Source: an archaeon
GTDB taxonomy: Archaea; Nanobdellota; Nanobdellia; Pacearchaeales; GW2011-AR1
Length of the DNA stretch: 15,585 nt
Assembly (NCBI GenBank): GCA_030593225.1
Contig: JAUVHP010000018.1
Location: 1 to 15,585, forward strand
Reading direction: 5' to 3'
In this document: positions 4,419 to 11,058 of the stretch, piece by piece
Position numbering within the stretch: position 1 is the stretch's first letter
Layout: each line of letters begins with the position of its first letter
Notes under the pieces: model-generated
What the model was told of the DNA's origin: nothing
Seen by the model: the letters and a program-made list of their open reading frames with translations, nothing else
Database searches by the model: none
Translations under genes and position numbers: made by a program

Positions 4419-5780
4419 TTATTTCCCAACCTGTTCAGCCATAAAAAAAGATTGATTTGAATTTGTTTTACATATTTTCCCATCTCTCTCAAATATTGCT
4501 ATTGCTGAAGGCAAAATAAATCTCCCTAAAATTCCGACCTTTGAATAAATAATATATGAAATAACTCGTGTTTCTCCTGCTTCTAATTTTTCAAATGCCC
4601 ATTCAATTCTTTTGTTTTTTTCTTCTATTCTTATTGGTTTTTCTATTCCAAATTTTTCATAGATTTTTACTAACGGAGGCAATCTATCAATTAATCTAAT
4701 TTTTTCTATATATTTTTTAGCATGAAGATTTAATGTAACTTTTAATGCAAATTCTCCACCTTTTGATTTTACAAATGAAACTTTTTTTCTTATGATTAAA
4801 TGTTTTTTTGTAGATTGTTTTACTAAAATAATTATTGAAATAATAATTATAATTAATATAAAAGGAAATAACCAATTAGTTTTTACAACGATTTCCAGAG
4901 TTTCTCCTGGTTTTATTTTTTGATTCCAAACATAATAAACTTGCGAACCTTTTCTTTCTACACTAGTTGGTTCAGGACTAAAACTTGTAAAAAGACGAGA
5001 GATAATATTTTTCTTTAATGTTGTTTTTGTCTCCACCACGACGTTTCCTTTATTTTCTTTTGTTATTATTTTTGAACTTATAATAAATCCATATTCTTTT
5101 TTTTCTGTTGTTAAAATATCTTTTTCATTAAATTTAATAACCCCTTCTAAATTTGCTTTTTCATCTTCAGATGTAATTTCAGCATTAAGTGTGTAAAAAC
5201 CTGCGATTAATTTTTTAAAATCTTCTTTATTTAAATTTACATTAAATGATTTTTTCTCGTCGGGACCTAAACTAAAATCTTCTTCTAATTCAAAAAATGC
5301 TGAAGAAAATTTTACATGCATTTGTTCAAAATTAAAGTTTTCTTTATTCTGAACATAAACTTCTAATGAATTTGATTCTGGGTTTATTTCTTGTGCACCT
5401 ATTTCAAGTGCATTTTTAAATTCAATAAATTTTAATACTAATTCGTCGTCAAGACGGTCCTCTCCTTTAAAAATACTGTATTTGAAAATATAGAATCCCA
5501 AGTAATCAAAATTCTGTTTTGGATAAACTTTAAATTGTACTTCTTTTGTTTCGTCTTCATCTATTTGAATTGTTTCTGGTTCAATTATAAAACCTAAAAA
5601 ATTCAGGAAATTTAAATTTGTAGCCATTCCTTGATTTGTGATTTTTAAATTAAATACTGCTGGAGAATCAAGTCCTTGTATAATGATTCCTTCTATTTGT
5701 TCTTTTTCAAGTTTAATATCTATTGCCAAAACACAAGGCAGTAAAAATATTATAGCAAGTGCGAGGAATTTTTTATTCAT
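4419..5780 (-). CDS. Signal-peptide, single-TM protein with beta-sandwich ectodomain
   Basis: 453 residues from the ATG at 5780. That start is chosen over the ATG at 5795 because a TATA element (5809-5802) ends exactly 21 nt before it and because MNKKFLALAIIFLLPCVLA is then a clean signal peptide. Residues 20-300 form a beta-rich ectodomain with FNLKITNQG, then a second IDEDETKEVQFKVYP strand pair, resembling Ig-like/CARDB archaeal surface modules. A transmembrane helix runs at about 304-321 (PFILIIIIISIIILV). A basic linker leads to a cytoplasmic beta domain with RLIDRLPPLVKIY and KLEAGETRVISYIIYSKVG, which resembles the DUF11-type pattern for an Ig-like fold. I know no assigned function. 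A membrane protein with beta domains on both sides would fit an envelope scaffold role (inference). Confidence 0.75.
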   Translation of the reverse strand: MNKKFLALAIIFLLPCVLAIDIKLEKEQIEGIIIQGLDSPAVFNLKITNQGMATNLNFLNFLGFIIEPETIQIDEDETKEVQFKVYPKQNFDYLGFYIFKYSIFKGEDRLDDELVLKFIEFKNALEIGAQEINPESNSLEVYVQNKENFNFEQMHVKFSSAFFELEEDFSLGPDEKKSFNVNLNKEDFKKLIAGFYTLNAEITSEDEKANLEGVIKFNEKDILTTEKKEYGFIISSKIITKENKGNVVVETKTTLKKNIISRLFTSFSPEPTSVERKGSQVYYVWNQKIKPGETLEIVVKTNWLFPFILIIIIISIIILVKQSTKKHLIIRKKVSFVKSKGGEFALKVTLNLHAKKYIEKIRLIDRLPPLVKIYEKFGIEKPIRIEEKNKRIEWAFEKLEAGETRVISYIIYSKVGILGRFILPSAIAIFERDGKICKTNSNQSFFMAEQVGK

Positions 5781-5801
5781 AGTAAAATTATTCATAAAAT
5801 A

Positions 5802-5809
5802 TATTTAAA
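5802..5809 (-). promoter_or_regulatory. TATA box that fixes the start at 5780
   Basis: TTTAAATA on the minus strand, 21 nt before the ATG at 5780. From the ATG at 5795 the gap would be only 6 nt, so that codon would lie upstream of the transcript. Confidence 0.75.
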
Positions 5810-5902
5810 GATATCTATGCAAGAATACCTATCAAAATAGTATGTAATTTGCATAATAGCTACAATTTCTGTTGTTGTTCTATAAAAAATATATCTGGAA
5901 AA

Positions 5903-6409
5903 TTATCTTTTACCTTCTAAATCAAGGAATGCTTTTGCCTGTGATAAAAATTCATCGCAATCTCCAAAAAGTTTTCCTTCCATTTGGTCAATTCTACTAG
6001 GAATTATCCATTTTTCATAAGCAGTTCTTAAAAATACTTGCCAAGCATTTTTTTCAAATTTTCCTTGGTAATCTTTTACAAGAATTCCTTTCATTTTAAT
6101 TTCTGCCTGCCCTTTATTTGTACTAACTTTAATTCCTCCTTGATTCACTTCAATTTTTTCTAATTTAATCATTTTAAATTTTACTTCGAATTTAAACATA
6201 AAAAAATCAGTTATTTTTTTTTGTCCAACCCATTTAATTTTTATGTTTTTTTTATTTCCTTCAATTTTTTCATCATATTTTTCTTCAGCTAACCAATCAA
6301 ATTGTGTTTCTTCCATTAACCAATCATAACAAAATTTATAGAACTCTCCAAAGTCAAAAATACCTCGATATTTAACTTCATTATTAAAAATTGTATCACG
6401 CTCTGCCAT
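5903..6409 (-). CDS. Unrecognised soluble protein, 168 aa
   Basis: 168 residues, no signal peptide or membrane helix. It is rich in aromatic residues near the start (FYKFCYDWLMEETQFDWL at about 23-40) and then alternates charged strands (KKNIKIKWVGQKKITDFFMF, FKFEVKFKMIKLEKIEV), which suggests a mixed alpha/beta fold with an antiparallel sheet. The C-terminus is helical with AYEKWIIPSRIDQMEGKLF and a FLSQAKAFLDLEG tail. There is no catalytic motif that I can name. It resembles conserved hypothetical proteins of small-genome archaea, by impression only. It is transcribed divergently from the 6460 membrane-protein gene from a shared TATA element, so the two may be co-regulated. Confidence 0.75.
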   Translation of the reverse strand: MAERDTIFNNEVKYRGIFDFGEFYKFCYDWLMEETQFDWLAEEKYDEKIEGNKKNIKIKWVGQKKITDFFMFKFEVKFKMIKLEKIEVNQGGIKVSTNKGQAEIKMKGILVKDYQGKFEKNAWQVFLRTAYEKWIIPSRIDQMEGKLFGDCDEFLSQAKAFLDLEGKR

Positions 6410-6430
6410 AAAATAATGAGAATAATTATC

Positions 6431-6438
6431 TTTAAATA
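6431..6438. promoter_or_regulatory. Shared bidirectional TATA box
   Basis: TTTAAATA (plus) / TATTTAAA (minus). The gap is exactly 21 nt to the ATG at 6409 on the minus strand and exactly 21 nt to the ATG at 6460 on the plus strand. One TBP site can therefore serve two divergent leaderless genes. Confidence 0.75.
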
Positions 6439-6459
6439 TTTAACTAATTAAATATAGTT

Positions 6460-6792
6460 ATGGAAATTAAAAATTATTTCTTTGTAATTTTTCTTATTAC
6501 TATTCTATTAACAAGAATTATTTTATATGTAAATCCTACTCCTAGCCCAACAATTAAAGGTATTAGATTTCATCATTATATGTATGGAGTAATATTAGCC
6601 CCTTTAGGAATTTTGTTTAGTAGTGTAGCAATTTTTAGTGTTGGATTTGGTTTATTTGTGGATGAATTAGGGTATCTTTTAATTGGTGGCAAAAATCACA
6701 AAGATAATTATTCAAAAAATTCTTTATTGTTCTTGACAGGTTTTATAATTTTAAGTTATTTTTTTAGGGAAAAATTATTATTTTGGGTGTAA
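6460..6792 (+). CDS. Small integral membrane protein with HH and DE motifs
   Basis: 110 residues with three or four hydrophobic segments (about 6-24, 41-63, 88-103). Between the first two lies GIRFHHYMYG (H38, H39), and the second segment ends in GFGLFVDELGYLLIGG (D68, E69). A histidine pair and an acidic pair close to the membrane face would suit a metal site, and this H-H-x-x-x-G ... V-D-E arrangement is familiar from unassigned bacterial and archaeal membrane proteins. No function is claimed. The start is fixed by the shared TATA element 21 nt upstream. The gene converges on the amidohydrolase gene, 38 nt away. Confidence 0.75.
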   Translation: MEIKNYFFVIFLITILLTRIILYVNPTPSPTIKGIRFHHYMYGVILAPLGILFSSVAIFSVGFGLFVDELGYLLIGGKNHKDNYSKNSLLFLTGFIILSYFFREKLLFWV

Positions 6793-6830
6793 TAAATTAA
6801 CTACAAAGTATTTTTACAAGAATTACAAAT

Positions 6831-8120
6831 CTACAAATTTAATTTAAACAATTCATTTGGATTTTTAAAAAATATCCTCTCTGCAATTTTTTTTGATTCT
6901 TCTATATTAAGAACACCTTCTTTTACTTTTATAGTAAGAGCTTTGCTCACATTTATTCGTGCTAAATATTGGTGTCCGTATACACCATCGATAAAGCAGA
7001 AATCTCCTCCGAAAGCACTAATTTTATTTATAGGAACTGTATCAATAAATTCTACTAAAGCATTTACAGATGCATTCGGTGAAATGATATGTGCCCAACA
7101 CATATCTATATACACATTTGGAAAAGTTTTTGCCAGAACGGCTAAGATATTTTGATAAGGATATCCAATGTGTAATATATCAAATTTTACGTTAGGATAT
7201 TCTAAAAAAAGATTGGATAGGAGCGAAGGATCACTATTGGAGATAATATTTCCATTTCCTTCTTGAATTCCAGTATGGAATTGGACAACCATATTTCTTT
7301 TATTTGCTAAATTTAAAACATAATGCATCATAAAATCTTGTAATTTCCTCCCATTTTCTATAATCTTAATTGGAAATGTAGATTTGTCTTTTATGAATTT
7401 ATTAAAAATATCTTCAGCTTCTGATTTTTTAACTTTTTCATATTTTAGAGAACGCTCATAAGCAAGACCAGATTTCAAAGCAACAATATTGCTTTTAATT
7501 CCTTTCTCTAAAAATATTTCACAAGCCCTCAACCAATCTTTAAAAGATTTAATCTTTACATTTGAATATTTTTCAATTTGCTCAAAACCTTTTTTAGAAT
7601 CAGGATATATGAAATTATCTAATCTAAGCATATTCCTAAATAAATTTTTATCGCAATTGACTACTGGTTTAAAAGTTTCAAATACACAATTATCTAGTAT
7701 GCTGATTTTAATTTTGGATTTTTCTTTTAATACTTTTTCCCAATGTCCTGATTTGAGACTTAATTTAAATTTTTTATTTAATTCTTCGATTGTTTTTTCT
7801 GAAAATTCTTTAACTCCGTATAATTCATTTATTGAAATTTCTAGTGCTCTTCCATAACCAGTATATCTTACAAATTTCCAATAAGGCTCAAGGATTTTCC
7901 ATCTTTGTTTAATTGGTTTTCTTATATCAATTATTTTTTGTAAATCTTTTTTTGAAAGACCTGCAGAAATTAAATCAGAATTAAGATAATGCATAAGATA
8001 CTCTTTTAGGATATCGGTTTTTTTATCTCTTAAATTTTCCTTTGGTGGAAGGTGCTCATGTGTATCAATTATTTCTAATGTTTTTACAAATTCAAAAATT
8101 TCTTCAAAAATTTCATCCAT
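6831..8120 (-). CDS. Metal-dependent amidohydrolase, FluG N-domain-like
   Basis: 429 residues with the amidohydrolase TIM-barrel ligands in order: IIDTHEHL (H21, H23), VALKSGLAYERSL (K216), VVQFHTG (H282), DILHIGYPY (H317) and FGGDFCF (D373). The spacing and the A-x-K-S/T-x-x-A-Y-x-R-S-L and H-x-G-Y-P-Y signatures resemble the amidohydrolase half of FluG/nodulin-type proteins and the amidohydrolase_2 group, here without a glutamine synthetase partner domain. It is expected to be a cytoplasmic mono- or dinuclear metal enzyme hydrolysing or decarboxylating a small substrate; the substrate cannot be read from sequence. The start at 8120 fits the TATA rule (ATATAAAT at 8149-8142, 21-nt gap). It is a monocistronic unit; the neighbours suggest no pathway. 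Confidence 0.85.
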   Translation of the reverse strand: MDEIFEEIFEFVKTLEIIDTHEHLPPKENLRDKKTDILKEYLMHYLNSDLISAGLSKKDLQKIIDIRKPIKQRWKILEPYWKFVRYTGYGRALEISINELYGVKEFSEKTIEELNKKFKLSLKSGHWEKVLKEKSKIKISILDNCVFETFKPVVNCDKNLFRNMLRLDNFIYPDSKKGFEQIEKYSNVKIKSFKDWLRACEIFLEKGIKSNIVALKSGLAYERSLKYEKVKKSEAEDIFNKFIKDKSTFPIKIIENGRKLQDFMMHYVLNLANKRNMVVQFHTGIQEGNGNIISNSDPSLLSNLFLEYPNVKFDILHIGYPYQNILAVLAKTFPNVYIDMCWAHIISPNASVNALVEFIDTVPINKISAFGGDFCFIDGVYGHQYLARINVSKALTIKVKEGVLNIEESKKIAERIFFKNPNELFKLNL

Positions 8121-8141
8121 ACTGATATTTAAATAAAAGTT

Positions 8142-8149
8142 ATTTATAT
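8142..8149 (-). promoter_or_regulatory. TATA box of the amidohydrolase gene
   Basis: ATATAAAT on the minus strand, 21-nt gap to the ATG at 8120. The closer TTTAAATA near 8127-8134 is too near the ATG to act as its TATA box. Confidence 0.7.
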
Positions 8150-8162
8150 TATTTTTGGAAAA

Positions 8163-8639
8163 TTAAAAAAGTAGTTTTGCCATATCACGAGATGCTTCTT
8201 TATTATAAATCTTGGGCAAATAAACCTGATAACTAAATTCTTGCCACTCGTTTTTTATTGAATTATATCCCTCAGGAATACCTGCCTTTTTATTTACTCT
8301 ACTTAATTGATCAGTAAACATAAATGGCTCTCCATAACCAATTCCTGCTTTTATTCCCAAATCTTTCTCTTTTATGTGGGACAAATCTTCACTAACTTCC
8401 CATCCCAATCCAAAAAAATAAATGTTACTTCTATCTTCACAAATCTTGAATGCATCATACAAATTAGTACCTCTTCCACCAAGCATTTTCAAAATTATTT
8501 TTCTTGATTCTTTTTCTGCATGAGGGGTTTTAATAGAATAATGAACATCTCTTTGCAATTCTCGATCTCCAACTAATTCAATTAATGGAATTCTAGATAT
8601 TTCTTTAAGTGAAAACATTTTTGCATATTTATTTACCAT
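8163..8639 (-). CDS. Unrecognised protein, 158 aa
   Basis: 158 residues from the ATG at 8639. A TTG at 8651 would add four residues, but it is rejected because TTTATAAA (8668-8661) ends exactly 21 nt before the ATG. There is no signal peptide or membrane helix. Visible stretches are FSLKEISRIPLIELVGDREL, a basic helix with SRKIILKMLGGRGTNLYDAF at about 45-64, then IYFFGLGWEVSEDL and GIGYGEPFMFTDQLSRV, ending FSYQVYLPKIYN. The glycine/aromatic-rich second half suggests a globular beta-rich fold. I recognise no family or active site. It lies between the amidohydrolase and CBS genes on the same strand but has its own promoter. Confidence 0.7.
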   Translation of the reverse strand: MVNKYAKMFSLKEISRIPLIELVGDRELQRDVHYSIKTPHAEKESRKIILKMLGGRGTNLYDAFKICEDRSNIYFFGLGWEVSEDLSHIKEKDLGIKAGIGYGEPFMFTDQLSRVNKKAGIPEGYNSIKNEWQEFSYQVYLPKIYNKEASRDMAKLLF

Positions 8640-8660
8640 ATAGATCAGCAAAATTAAAGA

Positions 8661-8668
8661 TTTATAAA
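8661..8668 (-). promoter_or_regulatory. TATA box that fixes the start at 8639
   Basis: Palindromic TTTATAAA, 21-nt gap to the ATG at 8639; from the TTG at 8651 the gap would be only 9 nt. Confidence 0.75.
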
Positions 8669-8710
8669 GATTTCTATTGTTACTATTCTATAATAAATAC
8701 AATTAACTAA

Positions 8711-9274
8711 TTAACTAGCATTCCGACAAGAATCGCAAATCAACATTCCATTAAATCTGTAAAGCAAATTATGGTTTCCGCATTCTTCGCATGTTCCTTC
8801 GTTGATAGATACTGATTCTTGTACTTTTTTTATACGTTTGAGTTTTTTTGTTTCTTCTCTTATTTTAGCTAATTCTTCTAATTCTGGATAAAGTTCTGGA
8901 TTAAAATTAAGAATATCTTTCGAGGTAACCATTCCAACAAGTTCTTTGTCATGAATAACAGGCAATCTTTCAAATTTTGATTTTTTCATTTTTTTAATTG
9001 CTTCCTTTAAAGTCATATTTGGATTAAGTGTTGCTATTTTTTTAGGCGAAATATCAATTGCCTTAATTGTTGACAAATCTTTTTTGGATTTTTTAATTAA
9101 AGCCCATAAAATATCTTTTTGAGAAATAAAACCCACTAATTTTTTTTTGTCTGCAATTAAAAGACTTCCAACTCTTTTACGCACCATTTTTTTTGCACAT
9201 TCTAATAAATTTGTATCTGGAGTTACAATAATTGGATTTTGTGTCATTATGTTTGCTACAATTATATTCTGCAT
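8711..9274 (-). CDS. CBS-domain pair protein with C-terminal zinc ribbon
   Basis: 187 residues. Two CBS domains: residues 4-58 (IMTQNPIIVTPDTNLLECAK, then VGSLLIADKKKLVGFISQKD) and 72-124 (TLNPNMTLKEAIKKM, RLPVIHDKELVGMVTSKDIL). Such a pair forms a Bateman module that usually binds adenosyl nucleotides or related ligands and senses energy state. A basic coiled segment (about 135-152) leads to a zinc-ribbon-like tail with C162-x2-C165 and C180-x2-C183. A zinc ribbon after a CBS pair suggests nucleic-acid or protein contact, so a ligand-sensing regulator is plausible (inference). It is divergent from the thermosome gene; the two TATA boxes are about 40 bp apart. Confidence 0.85.
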   Translation of the reverse strand: MQNIIVANIMTQNPIIVTPDTNLLECAKKMVRKRVGSLLIADKKKLVGFISQKDILWALIKKSKKDLSTIKAIDISPKKIATLNPNMTLKEAIKKMKKSKFERLPVIHDKELVGMVTSKDILNFNPELYPELEELAKIREETKKLKRIKKVQESVSINEGTCEECGNHNLLYRFNGMLICDSCRNAS

Positions 9275-9296
9275 AAAATAATAAAGAATGATTTAC

Positions 9297-9304
9297 TTAT
9301 AAAA
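9297..9304 (-). promoter_or_regulatory. TATA box of the CBS/zinc-ribbon gene
   Basis: TTTTATAA on the minus strand, 22-nt gap to the ATG at 9274. Confidence 0.7.
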
Positions 9305-9343
9305 TTTACTTAATATTTGAGAATAGTATCTACCACAATAATA

Positions 9344-9351
9344 TTTAAATA
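9344..9351 (+). promoter_or_regulatory. TATA box of the thermosome gene
   Basis: TTTAAATA, 21-nt gap to the ATG at 9373; the same core as the shared element at 6431-6438. Confidence 0.75.
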
Positions 9352-9372
9352 AAAATTTGGTTTAAATTAGCA

Positions 9373-10980
9373 ATGGATAAATCAGTAAATCTTATGCCAG
9401 AGGATATTCAGAGGATTATTGGAAAGGATGCTCAAAGGACGAATATTTTGGCTGCAAAAATGGTGGCTGATGTTGTGAAAACGACTTTGGGACCTAAGGG
9501 GATGGATAAGATGTTGGTGTCTCCAACTAATGAGATTATTGTTACAAACGATGGGGTTACAATTTTAGACGAGATGCAAATTGAGCACCCTGCTGCGAGA
9601 ATGATGGTTGAAATTGCAAAAACACAGGAGAGTGAAGTTGGTGACGGCACAACTACTTCTGTTATGATTGCAGGAAAATTATTAGAAAATGCAGAGGATT
9701 TACTTGACCAAAAAATTCATCCGACTGTTATTACCAAGGGTTATAAGATTGCTGCTGAAAAATCTCAGGAAATTTTAAAGGATATTGCATTGAAGATTAC
9801 TCCTGAAAACGAGGAAGTGTTGCGACAAATTGCAATGACTGCTATGACTGGCAAGGGTGCTGAGGACTCTAAAGAAAAGTTGGCAGAAATTATTGTTAAG
9901 GCAGTTAAACAAATTCAAGAAGAGGGGAAAATTGATTTAAATGATATTAAAATTGAAAAAGCAAAAGGAGATAGTATTGGAGAGAGTGAGCTTATTTCTG
10001 GGATTATTTTAGATAAAGAAAAGGTCTCAAAAGATATGCCTAAAAAAATTGAAAATGCTAAAATTGCTTTGGTTGATTTTCCCTTGGAATTAAAAAATCC
10101 TGAGATTGATACAAAGATTTCTATTTCATCTCCTGAACAGTTGCAGAGTTTTTTAAATCAAGAAGAAAAAATAATTAAGAATATTGTTGAGAAAGTAAAA
10201 AATTCTGGAGCAAATGTTGTTTTTTGTCAAAAGGGAATTGACGAGTTTGCACAATATTTATTATCTAAAGAAAAAATTTATGCTTGTCGGAGAGTTGCAA
10301 AAAGTGATATTGAAAAAATTGCTAAAGCAACTGGTGGAAAAATTGTTAGTAATTTAAATGAACTTACTTCTGGGGAATTGGGTGATGCACAAATTGTTGA
10401 AGAGGTTAGACAGGGAGATGAGAATTTTACTTATGTTAGGGGTTGCAGTAATCCTAAGGCGTTGACGATTTTAATTCGCGGAGGAACAGAGCATGTTCTT
10501 GATGAAATTGAGCGGGCAATAAAAGATGGACTTGGAGATGTTTCTTGTTCTTTGGAATCTGGATTAGTTGTTGCAGGGGGTGGAGCTGTTGAAATTGAAC
10601 TTGCAAAAAGATTAAGAGATTTTGGACAAACACTTTCTGGTAGAGAACAATTGGCAATTGAAGAATTTGCAAAGGCATTAGAATTTATCCCTGTTACTTT
10701 GGCTGAAAATGCAGGTATTGACCCGATTGATGTTTTGACTGAACTTAAATCAAAGCACGACGCTGGGGAAATTCATGCAGGAATTAATTTATTTACAAAT
10801 AAAGTTGAGAGTTCGCTTGACGCTAAAATAATTGAACCATATAAAATAAAGAGTCAGGCAATTAATTCTGCGACAGAGGTTGCGACAATGATTTTAAGAA
10901 TTGATGATGTTATTGCTTCTACTGGGAAAAAGGGGAATATGAAAGAGACAGGGGAAAATTATTTTAATAAATTAGGGTAA
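9373..10980 (+). CDS. thsA: Thermosome subunit (group II chaperonin)
   Basis: 535 residues, full length for the family. It shows the group II signatures: TTLGPKGMDKMLV (about 37-49), NDGVTILDEM (59-68), the nucleotide-binding GDGTTTSVMIAG (90-101), TAMTGKGAE near 157, the apical/helical protrusion in the middle, LVVAGGGAVEIELAKRL near 400, and AENAGIDPIDVL near 450, which carries the catalytic Asp of the equatorial domain. It folds cytosolic proteins in a double-ring ATP-driven cage with a built-in lid. The flexible Gly/Met-rich C-terminal tail of many thermosomes is absent (it ends GNMKETGENYFNKLG). It is transcribed alone from a leaderless promoter; no second subunit gene is visible here, so a homo-oligomer or a distant partner gene is possible. 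Confidence 0.97.
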   Translation: MDKSVNLMPEDIQRIIGKDAQRTNILAAKMVADVVKTTLGPKGMDKMLVSPTNEIIVTNDGVTILDEMQIEHPAARMMVEIAKTQESEVGDGTTTSVMIAGKLLENAEDLLDQKIHPTVITKGYKIAAEKSQEILKDIALKITPENEEVLRQIAMTAMTGKGAEDSKEKLAEIIVKAVKQIQEEGKIDLNDIKIEKAKGDSIGESELISGIILDKEKVSKDMPKKIENAKIALVDFPLELKNPEIDTKISISSPEQLQSFLNQEEKIIKNIVEKVKNSGANVVFCQKGIDEFAQYLLSKEKIYACRRVAKSDIEKIAKATGGKIVSNLNELTSGELGDAQIVEEVRQGDENFTYVRGCSNPKALTILIRGGTEHVLDEIERAIKDGLGDVSCSLESGLVVAGGGAVEIELAKRLRDFGQTLSGREQLAIEEFAKALEFIPVTLAENAGIDPIDVLTELKSKHDAGEIHAGINLFTNKVESSLDAKIIEPYKIKSQAINSATEVATMILRIDDVIASTGKKGNMKETGENYFNKLG

Positions 10981-11029
10981 AATTCTACTTGCCAAACATA
11001 AACCCACTAAACTTAATCTATCCCAAAAA

Positions 11030-11037
11030 TATATAAA
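11030..11037 (+). promoter_or_regulatory. TATA box of the SNF2 helicase gene
   Basis: TATATAAA after CCCAAAAA (BRE-like), 21-nt gap to the ATG at 11059. Confidence 0.75.
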
Positions 11038-11058
11038 CTCTTTACCACTCCCCCGTGA

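Noticed and set aside
5781..5795. Upstream ATG (5795) for the signal-peptide protein
   Set aside because: It is 6 nt from the TATA box, so it would be outside the transcript; the ATG at 5780 fits both promoter and signal peptide.
8640..8651. TTG start at 8651
   Set aside because: Only 9 nt from the TATA box; the ATG at 8639 has the standard 21-nt gap.
10454..10678. Minus-strand frame inside the thermosome gene
   Set aside because: The thermosome reading is certain and this frame shows only low-complexity Gln/Leu.
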